Below, in pieces: positions 19,608 through 27,848 of a stretch of 64,000 bases of DNA; position 1 is the stretch's first letter, and each line of letters begins with the position of its first letter. The notes beneath the pieces were generated by a model. That model did not search any database and was not told the origin of the DNA. It was given only the letters and a program-made list of their open reading frames with translations. Made by a program: the position numbers and the translations under genes. The stretch lies in assembly GCF_027587175.1 (NCBI RefSeq), contig NZ_JAPCID010000001.1, forward strand, positions 1-64,000, read 5' to 3'. This DNA comes from Solirubrobacter deserti. Lineage in GTDB: Bacteria > Actinomycetota > Thermoleophilia > Solirubrobacterales > Solirubrobacteraceae.

Positions 19608-20590
19608 ACCGCCTCCCGAAGCAGCCACAGGAACAGCGGGACGCCGATCACGACCATCAGCGGGCCGACGGGCAGCTCGATCGGCGCCAGCACGACCCTC
19701 GCGAGCGTGTCCGCGGCGACCAGCAGCGCGGCCCCGCAGAGCGCGCTCGCGGGCAGGACGAACCGGTGCGAGGCTGTCCCGCCGGCCAGCCGCACGAGGT
19801 GCGGGATGACGAGCCCGAGGAACCCGAGCAGGCCGGCGATCGCCGCCGCACTCGAGGCCAGCAGCGCCGCGGCGGCCGCGGCGGCCAACCGCACGAGCCG
19901 GGGACGACCGCCCAGGGACGCGGCCACGTCGTCGCCGAGCGCGAGCCGGTCCAGCGGCCGTGCCAGGAACACCGCCATCAGGAAGCCGACGAGAAAGTAG
20001 GGCCACACGACGCTCAGCGAGGACCAGCCGTCCGAGCTCAGGCCGCCCGCGAGCCAGAACACCGCGGACTGGACGCGGTCGCTGAAGGCGACCATCAGCG
20101 ACGTCGTGGCCGCGCCGAACAGCGCGGTGATCGCGATGCCGGCCAGGATGACGCGGCCGATCGACCCCGCGTGCGCGCCCGACCAGCCGATCGCGAACAC
20201 GATCGCGGCGGCGGTGATGCCGAACACGAGCGCCCCCACGGGCAGCAGCGCGATCGCGCTCGGGAACGCCAGCAGGGTGAGCATCGCGCCGAAGCCGGCG
20301 CCGCCCGTCACGCCGATCACGTCCGGCGAAGCCAGCGGGTTGGCGAGCGAGCCTTGGAGCAGCGCGCCCGCGACCCCCAGGGCCGCGCCGACCACCAGCG
20401 CCGAGATCGTCCGCGGCAGCCGCAGCTCGACGATGATTTGCCGCAGCGGCCCTTCCTCGGCCTGGCCGGTCAGTGCCTCCCAGATGTTGGCCAGGGGCAC
20501 GTGCACCGCCCCGAGCGCCATCGACGCCGCGGCGGCGGCGACGAGGGCGACGGTGGCGGTGAGGACGACGGACGAGCGCCGGACGGTCAC
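19604..20590 (-). CDS. FecCD-type ABC transporter permease for iron complex or heme
   Basis: 328 residues with about 8-10 hydrophobic segments, typical of the FecCD/BtuC family. Diagnostic stretches are LRLPRTISALVVGAALGVAG followed by ALLQG, NPLASPDVIGVTGGAGFGAM, and GFLGLVIPHLVRLAGG, the cytoplasmic coupling loop next to the ATPase. Imports an iron-siderophore or heme complex across the membrane. Seen from its neighbours (HtaA-like and HugZ-like proteins), heme is the most likely cargo. It starts directly after the binding-protein stop and ends with a 4-nt overlap into the ATPase. Confidence 0.92.
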   Translation of the reverse strand: MTVRRSSVVLTATVALVAAAAASMALGAVHVPLANIWEALTGQAEEGPLRQIIVELRLPRTISALVVGAALGVAGALLQGSLANPLASPDVIGVTGGAGFGAMLTLLAFPSAIALLPVGALVFGITAAAIVFAIGWSGAHAGSIGRVILAGIAITALFGAATTSLMVAFSDRVQSAVFWLAGGLSSDGWSSLSVVWPYFLVGFLMAVFLARPLDRLALGDDVAASLGGRPRLVRLAAAAAAALLASSAAAIAGLLGFLGLVIPHLVRLAGGTASHRFVLPASALCGAALLVAADTLARVVLAPIELPVGPLMVVIGVPLFLWLLREAV

Positions 20591-21436
20591 CTAGTAGTTC
20601 TTCAGGAACTTGGCGCGGACGCTGCGGATCGTCGCCGCGACGCCCGGGTACGGCTGCAGCAGCTGGTTGCCCGTGGCGACGTACACGCGGTTGTTCTTGA
20701 CCGCGCGCGTGTTGCGCCAGTTCGGGTTCGAGCGGTAGTACTGCGCGAGCCGGTTGATCGCGCCCGGGTTGCCGTGCGGGACGGCGATGATGATGTCCGG
20801 GTTGCGCTGGACGACGATCTCGTCCGAGATGCGGGCGATGCCGCTCGGCGCGCGCAGGCCCTGCGTGAGCAGCTGGCCGCCGGCCTTGGCGACGACGTCG
20901 CCGCCCCAGGAGTTGGCGAGCATCGCGTACGGCGTGCGGCCGACGCCGAGGATCACGAGCACGCGCGGGCGGCGCTTGATGCCCTGCTGGGCGGCGCGAA
21001 CGTCGTTCTCGATCTTGGTGGCGAGGGCGTTGGCGGCGCGGGTGCGGCCGAGGATCTTGCCGATCGCGCGCGTCTCGTGCCCGACGGCGGCGATGCTCGA
21101 CGGGTCGGACTCGTAGACCTTCATGCCGAGCCGGCGCATGGCGGGCGTGCCACGCTGCCACGTCTTGCTCGAGAGCACGATGCTGGCGTTGTAGGTGGCC
21201 AGTTGCTCCATGTTCGGGCCGAGCGGGTGCGAGAGCGGGATCACCGGCACGTTGCGGAGCGACGCGAGGTACTGATCGGTGCCTCCGAGGGTCTGCCCGA
21301 CCACGACGGGGCGGACGCCGAGGCGCGTGATGGTGGAGGCCGAGAAGGGGGTCAGCGCGGCGACGCGGGGAGCGGCCTGCGCGGGAGCGGCGTAGACGAG
21401 GAGCGCCAGGAGGATGGCGGCGACTAGGCGGATCAT
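20591..21436 (-). CDS. Periplasmic-type substrate-binding protein for iron complex or heme
   Basis: 281 residues with a signal peptide (LVAAILLALLVYAAPAQA, cleaved near AQAA) and no lipobox cysteine, which is unusual for a Gram-positive binding protein because it would not be membrane-anchored. The fold is the FecB/BtuF type: VAALTPFSASTITRLGVRPV at the N-terminus, IVLSSKTWQRG, and a C-terminal lobe with PDIIIAVPHGNPG and NNRVYVATGNQLLQPYPG. It is the first gene of the operon and its start is 9 nt downstream of an IdeR-like box. Confidence 0.88.
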   Translation of the reverse strand: MIRLVAAILLALLVYAAPAQAAPRVAALTPFSASTITRLGVRPVVVGQTLGGTDQYLASLRNVPVIPLSHPLGPNMEQLATYNASIVLSSKTWQRGTPAMRRLGMKVYESDPSSIAAVGHETRAIGKILGRTRAANALATKIENDVRAAQQGIKRRPRVLVILGVGRTPYAMLANSWGGDVVAKAGGQLLTQGLRAPSGIARISDEIVVQRNPDIIIAVPHGNPGAINRLAQYYRSNPNWRNTRAVKNNRVYVATGNQLLQPYPGVAATIRSVRAKFLKNY

Positions 21437-21445
21437 GGCGGGCGA

Positions 21446-21459
21446 TTAGGCTACCCTAA
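21446..21459. promoter_or_regulatory. Putative IdeR/DtxR iron box overlapping a -10 element
   Basis: TTAGG-CTAC-CCTAA (21446-21459) is a 5-bp inverted repeat that matches 13 of the 14 last bases of the 19-bp IdeR/DtxR consensus, TTAGGTTAGGCTAACCTAA. On the minus strand it contains TAGCCT, whose 3' end is 11 nt before the binding-protein ATG, so bound repressor would cover the -10 box. A second TTAGGG sequence stands at 21469-21474 towards the plus-strand gene. Iron-dependent repression of both directions is inferred. Confidence 0.6.
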
Positions 21460-21508
21460 GTTGGTGTGTTAGGGTCCCTTTCCGTCCACCACGGTCGGAA
21501 TTGGACCC

Positions 21509-22690
21509 ATGTCACCGTCTCGCCCCGTCTTCGCCGTTGCCGTCGCGCTCCTCGCGGTTGCGCCGAGCCCTGCCACCGCCCAGTCGACGGCGCCCAAGAT
21601 CGAGCTCTCCGCCGCAGGGAAGCGCGCGCTGAAGCCGCTCACGCTGTCCACCGGCACCCTGACGGTGACCAACGCGTCGGTCACCGCAGCGGCACGGGTC
21701 GCCGTCAACGGCACGCTGCGCTTCAAGGCGGGCAAGCGCTCGGCCAACGCCACCGCGCTCAGCCTCACCGTCGGGCGCACCTCCTCGTACGTCGCCGCGC
21801 GCCTCGGTAGGAAGAACCTCCGGCTGCTCGCGGTCAAGCCGACGCGGCCCCCACAGCTCGACGCCGCGCGCGGCGCTGTCAGCCTCGCCGGCGCCCGCAT
21901 CGCGCTCACCCCGGCCGCGGCGAAGGCGCTGCGCACCGCGCTCAAGCTCGAGCGCACGCCGTCGACGAAGACGCTCGGCACGCTGAGCGTCGCCTACGCG
22001 CCCACGCCGATCGAGGGCGGCTCGCCGCTGCCGGCGCCCGCGCCGGGCCCCAGCGTGCCCCCGGCCGCGACGGCAACGCCCACGCCGTCCGCCACGGCCA
22101 CGCCGACGCCGGAGACCTCCACCGAGCGCCCGCCCTGCGACGCCGCTCGCTTCACCGCCGCGCCGGCCGGCAGCGTCGACTGGCTCAGCTGCGACCTTCC
22201 CGGCACGCGTGACCTCTTCAGCTGGACGCGCTACGTCCTCACGTCGAACCTCCCGGTGTGCTCGACCGAGGCGTCGTCGATCGTGGCGTCCGGCGGCGCC
22301 GCACGGCTGCTGGCGACGCACGCCTTCGATCACCGGTTCCCGGTCGAGTCGGTCTCACCCGACGGACGCACGCTGCAGCTGCGCGGGACGATCACCTACG
22401 CGAAGCCCTCGCTCGGCATCAACGAGGTGATCCGGGACCTGCGGATCGTCTTCGCCGCCGACGGGCAGAGCGGCGAGATCTTCGCCAGCGGCCTCAGCGC
22501 CCCGCGTCAGGACACGTGCGGCACGCCGTCCGACGCCTACACGGGCGAGAAGGTCATGGACTTCACCGCCACGCGGAGCAACGGCTACGTGCGGCTTCAC
22601 GCCACGGTCGCGGCGGGCAACCAGCGCCTCGGCGGCGGCCAGTACGAGCCCGGCCGGCCGTGGGGCTCGTTCACCTTCCCCGAGCGTTGA
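21509..22690 (+). CDS. Secreted HtaA-like heme-binding-type protein
   Basis: 393 residues. Signal peptide VFAVAVALLAVAPSPATAQS. Residues 25-165 are a beta-rich, Ala/Leu/Lys-rich domain in which NATALSLTVGRTSSYVAARL and RIALTPAAAKALRTALKLER resemble the C-terminal parts of HtaA heme-binding proteins. A Pro/Thr-rich linker (TPTPSATATPTPETST) follows, then a C-terminal domain with cysteine pairs and LQLRGTITYAKPSLGINEVI, like the HtaA strand G-T-V-x-F. No LPXTG or C-terminal membrane anchor. I base the family call on these weak matches plus the neighbourhood; heme binding is unproven. Confidence 0.55.
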   Translation: MSPSRPVFAVAVALLAVAPSPATAQSTAPKIELSAAGKRALKPLTLSTGTLTVTNASVTAAARVAVNGTLRFKAGKRSANATALSLTVGRTSSYVAARLGRKNLRLLAVKPTRPPQLDAARGAVSLAGARIALTPAAAKALRTALKLERTPSTKTLGTLSVAYAPTPIEGGSPLPAPAPGPSVPPAATATPTPSATATPTPETSTERPPCDAARFTAAPAGSVDWLSCDLPGTRDLFSWTRYVLTSNLPVCSTEASSIVASGGAARLLATHAFDHRFPVESVSPDGRTLQLRGTITYAKPSLGINEVIRDLRIVFAADGQSGEIFASGLSAPRQDTCGTPSDAYTGEKVMDFTATRSNGYVRLHATVAAGNQRLGGGQYEPGRPWGSFTFPER

Positions 22691-22714
22691 CCCTGATCCA
22701 GTGAAAGGACTCCG

Positions 22715-23752
22715 ATGATCACCATCAACCGCCGCCTCGCCGGTCCGGCCCTGGCCGGCGCGCTGCTCACCGCGGCCGCGCCCGCGAGCGCCGCCGACTT
22801 CACCGTCACCGGCGGCCGCCTCGACTGGACGATGGCGAACCAGTTCGACAGCACGACCGACAACACCCGCACGTGGCTTGGGTACGCGACGCAGACGACC
22901 GGCGGCTTCCCGCCCAACGGCCGCATCGAGGCGACCGCGCCGGCGACCCTGACGAACCCCGTCGGCGCGTCGATCCCCGGGCTCAACGGCACCGCGACGC
23001 CGACCCCGGCGCGCGGCGTCAATGAGCGCTACAAGCTCACCTACCCCGCCTCCGCCACCGGCAGCACGTTCAGCACCACCAGCGGCGGCAAGCTCTCCGC
23101 CACCGTCGAGCTGACCGGCAAGTTCACCTTCATCATCCACGAGGGCCGCAACTTCAAGCCAGGCACGATCGTCGATCCGGTCATCACGATCGACGGCGCG
23201 ACCGGCACGCTGCGCAGCTCGGGCACGAAGATCGCGCCCGCGGTGACGAGCTACGACCGCAACGACGTCCAGTTCAACCTCGACCTGAGCGACGCGACCG
23301 TCAGCAAGCGCCCGGATGGCTCGCACGCGATCACGAACATCGTCCCGGTCAGCACCGCCCAGTCGATCCTCTCGGGCTTCGGGGCCAACTCGCGCCTGTA
23401 CGGCACGATGGCGCTGACCGTCGCCGCCGACGAGATCCTCACCGCCGCCGCTCCCGCCAAGGACGGCGCGACCGGCCCGGCCGGTCCCGCGGGCCCGGCC
23501 GGCAAGGACGGCCGTGACGCCGAGCTGCGCGTGATCCGCCTCTCCAGGGCCGCGTTCGCGACCAAGGCCGAGGTGCACGTGCGCCTGATCGACCCCGCCA
23601 CGAAGAAGACGGTCGCCCGTGGCACCGTCGAGCGCCGCACGCTGCGCCTCAGCGTCCTGCAGGGCACGACGCTCAAGGGCGGCACCTACACGCTGCAGCG
23701 CACGGCCAAGAAGGCCACGGGCAAGCGCACCGCGACGATCTCCTTCAAGTAG
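22715..23752 (+). CDS. Secreted HtaA-like protein with collagen-like triplets
   Basis: 345 residues with a signal peptide (LAGPALAGALLTAAAPASAA). The N-terminal 230 residues fit the HtaA heme-binding domain: GGRLDWTMANQF, then WLGYATQTTGG, GKLSATVELTGKFTFIIHEG and DPVITIDGATGTLRSSG. Residues about 249-264 are collagen-like Gly-x-y triplets (GATGPAGPAGPAGKDGRDAE), followed by a 75-residue basic beta-rich tail (ATKKTVARGTVERRTLRLSV). The ribosome binding site GAAAGGA precedes the ATG. It is 24 nt after the previous gene and probably in its operon. The triplet stretch is too short to form a long stalk and may drive trimerisation. Confidence 0.6.
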   Translation: MITINRRLAGPALAGALLTAAAPASAADFTVTGGRLDWTMANQFDSTTDNTRTWLGYATQTTGGFPPNGRIEATAPATLTNPVGASIPGLNGTATPTPARGVNERYKLTYPASATGSTFSTTSGGKLSATVELTGKFTFIIHEGRNFKPGTIVDPVITIDGATGTLRSSGTKIAPAVTSYDRNDVQFNLDLSDATVSKRPDGSHAITNIVPVSTAQSILSGFGANSRLYGTMALTVAADEILTAAAPAKDGATGPAGPAGPAGKDGRDAELRVIRLSRAAFATKAEVHVRLIDPATKKTVARGTVERRTLRLSVLQGTTLKGGTYTLQRTAKKATGKRTATISFK

Positions 23753-23766
23753 CCCGCGACAACTTG

Positions 23767-23801
23767 GCGACAGGTGTCTTGATCTTCGGGACACCTGTCG
23801 C
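23767..23801. promoter_or_regulatory. 12-bp inverted repeat between the HtaA-like and HugZ-like genes
   Basis: GCGACAGGTGTC (23767-23778), 11-nt loop, GACACCTGTCGC (23790-23801), a perfect 12-bp repeat. No T tract follows. The -10-like TAACGT (23802-23807) starts directly behind it and ends 11 nt before the GTG at 23819. It may be a terminator of the upstream gene or an operator for the next. Confidence 0.5.
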
Positions 23802-23818
23802 TAACGTCCCCGAGCGTC

Positions 23819-24637
23819 GTGACCGCCTTCCCCGTTGATCACATCGCTCCGGCCGACGTCCTCACGGTCGCGGAGCCGCTCGAGCCCGTCGCTCCCACCA
23901 CCACGCGCACCCCGGCCGAGGAAGCGCGCACGCTCGTCGCCCAGGGCAAGATGGCCGCCCTGGCCACCAGCAGCGAGGACGGCACGCCGTGGGCGTCCGC
24001 CGTGCTCTACGCCGCGCTCCCGGACGGCACGCCGATCCTGTGCCTGTCCACGCTCGCCGAGCACGGCCGCAACCTCACGCGTGAGCCGCGCGCGTCGTTG
24101 ATGGTCGGCGAGGCCGAGCCCGTCGGTGACCCACTCGACAGCGGCCGCGTCACGCTCGCCGGCCACGCCGAGGCGCTCGTCGACGGCACGCCGGAGCACG
24201 AGGCCGCCGTCGCCGCGTACAAGCAGGCGTCGCCCGCGTCCGGCCTGTACGGTGGCTTCGGCGACTTCACCTACTACGCGCTGCGCATCGAGCGCGTGCG
24301 CTGGGTGGGAGGCTACGGCCGCATGGACTCCACGGACGCCGACACCTACCACGCCGCCGAGCCCGACCCGGTCGCCCCGGGCGCCGCGTACGCGATCAAG
24401 CACCTCAACTCCGACCACGCGCACAACCTGCTGGACATGGCGCGCGCCCTCGGCGGCCACCCGGACGCGACCGAGGCCAAGTGCGTGCGGATCGACCGCT
24501 ACGGCCTGGACCTGCACGTGCAGACGCCGCGTGGCTTCACCGAGACGCGGATCGCGTTCGCCGAGGCGGCGAACAAGCCGGGCGACCTGCGGGGCGCCAC
24601 GGTCGAGCTGGCCCGCCGCGCCCGCGGCGAAGCCTGA
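23819..24637 (+). CDS. HugZ-like heme-utilization protein (pyridoxamine 5'-phosphate oxidase-like fold)
   Basis: 272 residues. N-terminal split-barrel domain: EEARTLVAQGKMAALATSSE followed by WASAVLYAALPDGTPILCLS, and LTREPRASLMVGE, the pattern of HugZ/HutZ-type proteins. These resemble flavin oxidases but degrade heme instead. The C-terminal domain contains IKHLNSDHAHNLLDMARALG, characteristic of DUF2470, the alpha-helical C-terminus of HugZ that carries the heme-ligating His. Located directly behind the heme-uptake genes, it probably releases iron from imported heme. A pyridoxine oxidase function cannot be ruled out from sequence alone. Confidence 0.78.
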   Translation: MTAFPVDHIAPADVLTVAEPLEPVAPTTTRTPAEEARTLVAQGKMAALATSSEDGTPWASAVLYAALPDGTPILCLSTLAEHGRNLTREPRASLMVGEAEPVGDPLDSGRVTLAGHAEALVDGTPEHEAAVAAYKQASPASGLYGGFGDFTYYALRIERVRWVGGYGRMDSTDADTYHAAEPDPVAPGAAYAIKHLNSDHAHNLLDMARALGGHPDATEAKCVRIDRYGLDLHVQTPRGFTETRIAFAEAANKPGDLRGATVELARRARGEA

Positions 24638-24644
24638 CGCCTTC

Positions 24645-24669
24645 GCGCCCCCGAGCGGTTCGGGGGCGC
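24645..24669 (+). terminator. Terminator-like hairpin after the HugZ-like gene
   Basis: GCGCCCCCGA (24645-24654), loop GCGGT, TCGGGGGCGC (24660-24669): a perfect 10-bp stem 7 nt after the stop. No T tract follows, as is common in high-GC actinobacteria. Confidence 0.7.
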
Positions 24670-24681
24670 CACCCGCACGTC

Positions 24682-24687
24682 TAGCAT
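24682..24687 (+). promoter_or_regulatory. -10-like TAGCAT upstream of the TetR gene
   Basis: TAGCAT ends 7 nt before the ATG at 24695, with no Shine-Dalgarno sequence between. Confidence 0.4.
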
Positions 24688-24694
24688 TCCTCGA

Positions 24695-25279
24695 ATGCCG
24701 CAGATCGACGCGCCCACCGTCGCCGAGCACCGCGCGCAGCAGCGCGAGGCGCTCCTCGACGCCGCCGAGCAGATCCTGCTCGAGGAGGGCCACGCGGCGC
24801 TCACGTTCGGCCGCCTCGGTGACCGCACCGGGCTCGCGCGCAACTCGATCTACCGCTACTTCGGCTCCCGCGACGACCTGATTGCGGCGCTGTGCGAGCG
24901 CGACATGCCGCGCTGGCTGCAGGACCTGCGCGCCGCCATGGACGCCGCCGACGACGCGGACGGCCGCATCGAGGCGTTCGTCGCGACGCAGCTACGGCTC
25001 GTGGTCGCCGGCGCGCACCGGCTCGCCCAGCTGCTCGGTGACGCGCCGCTCGGCCCGGCGGTCCGCGCCCGCATCAACGCGCTCGCCTACCGTCCCGCGG
25101 CGCTGCTGGTGGACGAGCTCAAGCTCCAGGGCGATCCGGACGCCGAGCTCGCCGCCCAGCTCGTCCAGGGCGTCGTGAACGCGGGCGTCCGGCTGCTGCA
25201 CACCTCCTCGATCCACGAGGTCGAGCCGCTGACCGTCTCCCTCGCCCAGACGCTCGTGCGGTCCCGCGCCACGCGGTGA
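24695..25279 (+). CDS. TetR/AcrR-family transcriptional regulator
   Basis: 194 residues. N-terminal HTH: REALLDAAEQILLEEGHAAL, then FGRLGDRTGLARNSIYRYFG, ending SRDDLIAALCERD, the TetR signature. The C-terminal helical domain (DGRIEAFVATQLRLVVAGAH, LLVDELKLQGDPDAEL) binds an unknown ligand. Its last bases overlap the following phosphodiesterase gene by 4 nt (GTGA), so it probably controls its own operon. Confidence 0.92.
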   Translation: MPQIDAPTVAEHRAQQREALLDAAEQILLEEGHAALTFGRLGDRTGLARNSIYRYFGSRDDLIAALCERDMPRWLQDLRAAMDAADDADGRIEAFVATQLRLVVAGAHRLAQLLGDAPLGPAVRARINALAYRPAALLVDELKLQGDPDAELAAQLVQGVVNAGVRLLHTSSIHEVEPLTVSLAQTLVRSRATR

Positions 25280-26268
25280 CCGGCTTCGCGGACCTGCCCG
25301 CGCGCATCGACGCGCTCGCCGCCGAGCACGACCAGCTCGCCGTCGTGCTGCTGGACGCGTTCGGCTGGGCGTTCGTGCAGCGCCACGGCGACCACCCGCT
25401 CCTGCGCCGGCTCGAGATCACGCCGGCGTCCTCCCAGTTCCCGTCGACGACGACCGCGCACCTGACGACGCTCTACAGCGGCCTGCCCGTGACCGAGCAC
25501 GGCCTGTACGAGTGGCGCTGCTACGAGCCGCTGGTCGGGGACGTGATCCGGCCGCTGCGGTTCGCGCTCGGGGCCTCCAACGACCCGCTGCCGATCACCC
25601 CGCAGGAGCTGTTCCCGTGGCCGAGCCGGTGCGCGGGCGCGACGGTGCTGCAGCCGGCGCCGATCGCGGACACGCCGTACGGCTCGGCGGCGTTCGCGGG
25701 CGCCACGGTGCGCGGTTTCGACACGTTTGAGGAGGCGGTCGGGCTGCTCGGCGAGCTGCCGGGGGTCACCTACCTGTACTGGGACGCGATCGACGCCACC
25801 GGCCACCGCGAGGGACCGTCGAGCGAGGCGTTCGTGCAGCAGTCCCTGCGCGCACTCGACGCGCTGGCAAAAGTGCGCACGCCCATGCTCGTCACCGCCG
25901 ATCACGGGCAGCTCGACGTGCACACCACCGACCATCTGGACCTGTTCTGGTCCGAGCTGCCGCGCCACCTCACCCGCCCGCCGGCCGGTTCGGCGCGCGA
26001 CCTCTTCCTGCACGTGGACGACCCCGAGCTGGTGATCACGGAGCTGTCCGCGCGGCTCGAGCACCGCGCGCAGGTGCGGCGGGCCGACGAGCTCTTCGAC
26101 CACATCGGCCCACGCCTGCGCGAGCGCCTGGCCGACGTGTGCGTGCTGCCTGCGCCCGGCCGGATGGCGGCGCTGACCGGCTTCCCGAGCGCGGAGCAGC
26201 GCTTCAAGGGCCATCACGGCGGGCTCACGCCGGAGGAGTCGCAGACCTGGATCGGCTTCCAGGCATGA
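25276..26268 (+). CDS. Alkaline-phosphatase-superfamily phosphodiesterase (nucleotide pyrophosphatase-like)
   Basis: 330 residues. VVLLDAFGWAFVQRHGDHPL gives the first metal-binding Asp, FPSTTTAHLTTLYSGLPVTE supplies the Thr nucleophile in the usual FPSxTxxH/L pattern, YWDAIDATGHREGP the second metal site, and LVTADHGQLDVH the third (Asp-His). No signal peptide, so it is cytoplasmic, unlike the secreted nucleotide pyrophosphatases. Actinobacterial proteins of this type hydrolyse phosphodiester or phosphonate bonds; substrate unknown. The GTG start overlaps the TetR stop. Confidence 0.8.
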   Translation: MTGFADLPARIDALAAEHDQLAVVLLDAFGWAFVQRHGDHPLLRRLEITPASSQFPSTTTAHLTTLYSGLPVTEHGLYEWRCYEPLVGDVIRPLRFALGASNDPLPITPQELFPWPSRCAGATVLQPAPIADTPYGSAAFAGATVRGFDTFEEAVGLLGELPGVTYLYWDAIDATGHREGPSSEAFVQQSLRALDALAKVRTPMLVTADHGQLDVHTTDHLDLFWSELPRHLTRPPAGSARDLFLHVDDPELVITELSARLEHRAQVRRADELFDHIGPRLRERLADVCVLPAPGRMAALTGFPSAEQRFKGHHGGLTPEESQTWIGFQA

Positions 26269-26276
26269 TCTGACGC

Positions 26277-26687
26277 ATGGAGACCGGCGTCAGCTTCGCG
26301 AAACTCGACCCCGACACCGAAGAGCGCTTCTTCTCGCTGCGGCGCGAGCTCGGGGTCACCACGTTCGGCATCAACCAGATCCGGCTGCGCCCCGGCCAGC
26401 GCGGGCGCATCCACCGCCACTTCCACCAGGAGGAGGTCTTCCTGGTGCTCAGCGGGACCCTCACGCTCGGCATCGACGGGTCCGAGCGCGAGCTCACGCA
26501 GGGCGAGCTCGTCCGCGTCGCGCCGGAGGTCCGGCGCCAGCTGCTCAACCGCGGCACCGAGGACTGCCTGCTGCTGGCGCTCGGCAGCGCCAATGAGCAC
26601 GTCGGCCGCGACGGCGAGGCCTACGAGTCGTGGGACGCCGAGACCGGCGCCCCACCGCAGCAGGTGCCGCTACCCAGCGATCTCTGA
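26277..26687 (+). CDS. Cupin-domain protein
   Basis: 136 residues, one small beta-barrel. The first cupin motif is [20 protein letters not shown], with His residues and a Glu as metal ligands; the second is [19 protein letters not shown]. Such single-cupin proteins bind a metal and sometimes isomerise or bind a small ligand; no reaction can be assigned. It begins 8 nt behind the phosphodiesterase. Its end overlaps the convergent kbl gene by 18 nt. Confidence 0.82.
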   Translation: METGVSFAKLDPDTEERFFSLRRELGVTTFGINQIRLRPGQRGRIHRHFHQEEVFLVLSGTLTLGIDGSERELTQGELVRVAPEVRRQLLNRGTEDCLLLALGSANEHVGRDGEAYESWDAETGAPPQQVPLPSDL

Positions 26688-27848
26688 GCGCACGGCCTCG
26701 AAGGCCGCGATCGCGCGGTCGATGTCCTCGGTCGAGTGCGCGGCCGACATCTGCGTGCGGATGCGGGCCTGCTCGCGCGGGACGACCGGGAACGAGAACG
26801 CGATCACGTACACGCCGCGCTCGAGCATCGCGTCCGCGGTGCGGCCGGCGAGCACCGCGTCGCCGTACATGACCGGCACGATCGGGTGGTCACCGGGCAG
26901 GATGTCGAAGCCGAGCTCGGTCATGCGGGAGCGGAAGCGCTCCGTGTTGGCGCGCAGCTGGGCCCGCAGCTCCCCGCCGCTCTCCAGCAGCTCGAACGCC
27001 TTCAGCGACGCGGCGACGATCGGCGGCGCGAGCGTGTTGGAGAACAGGTACGGGCGCGAGCGCTGGCGCAGCAGCGCGACGATCTCGGCCCGCGCGGACG
27101 TGTAGCCGCCGGACGCGCCGCCGAGCGCCTTGCCGAGCGTGCCGGTGATGATGTCCACGCGGTCCATCACGCCCTTGAGCTCGGGCGTGCCGCGCCCGCC
27201 CTCGCCGACGAAGCCGACGGCATGGGAGTCGTCGACCATGACCATCGCGTCGTACGTCTCAGCCAGGTCGCAGATCTCATCGAGCTTGGCGACGTAACCG
27301 TCCATGGAGAAGACGCCGTCGGTGGCGATCAAGCGGCGCCGGGCGCCCGCCGTCTCCTTGAGCTTGGCCTCCAGCTCGTCCATGTCCGAGTTCGCGTAGC
27401 GGTGGCGCTGGGCCTTGCAGAGCCGGATGCCGTCGATGATCGAGGCGTGGTTGAGCGCGTCGGAGATGACGGCGTCCTCGGGCCCGAGCAGCGTCTCGAA
27501 CAGGCCGCCGTTGGCGTCGAAGCAGGAGCCGTAGAGGATCGTGTCCTCCATCCCGAGGAAGCCGGAGATCTTGGCCTCCAGCTCCTTGTGGATCTCCTGG
27601 GTGCCGCAGATGAAGCGCACGGACGCCATCCCGAAGCCCCAGCGGTCCAGCGCCTCCTGGGCGGCCGCGACCAGCGCGGGGTGATCCGCGAGCCCGAGGT
27701 AGTTGTTTGCGCAGAGGTTCAGGACCTCGCCGCCCTCCACGGCCACATTGGCCTGCTGCGGGGACTGGATCACCCGCTCGGCCTTGAACAGGCCCGCCGA
27801 GCGGATCTCGTCCAGCTCGCCCGCCAACTGCTCACGCACGGAATACAT
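26670..27848 (-). CDS. kbl: Glycine C-acetyltransferase (2-amino-3-ketobutyrate CoA ligase)
   Basis: 392 residues. PLP enzyme that cleaves 2-amino-3-ketobutyrate with CoA to glycine and acetyl-CoA, the second step of threonine degradation. Seen: [14 protein letters not shown] and [20 protein letters not shown] (the family fingerprints), [19 protein letters not shown] with the PLP-binding Asp/His, and the Schiff-base lysine in [14 protein letters not shown]. The ATG at 27848 ([12 protein letters not shown]) shares one base with the tdh stop, so the two genes are coupled. Two longer frames upstream are ignored. Confidence 0.95.
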   Translation of the reverse strand: MYSVREQLAGELDEIRSAGLFKAERVIQSPQQANVAVEGGEVLNLCANNYLGLADHPALVAAAQEALDRWGFGMASVRFICGTQEIHKELEAKISGFLGMEDTILYGSCFDANGGLFETLLGPEDAVISDALNHASIIDGIRLCKAQRHRYANSDMDELEAKLKETAGARRRLIATDGVFSMDGYVAKLDEICDLAETYDAMVMVDDSHAVGFVGEGGRGTPELKGVMDRVDIITGTLGKALGGASGGYTSARAEIVALLRQRSRPYLFSNTLAPPIVAASLKAFELLESGGELRAQLRANTERFRSRMTELGFDILPGDHPIVPVMYGDAVLAGRTADAMLERGVYVIAFSFPVVPREQARIRTQMSAAHSTEDIDRAIAAFEAVRSEIAG

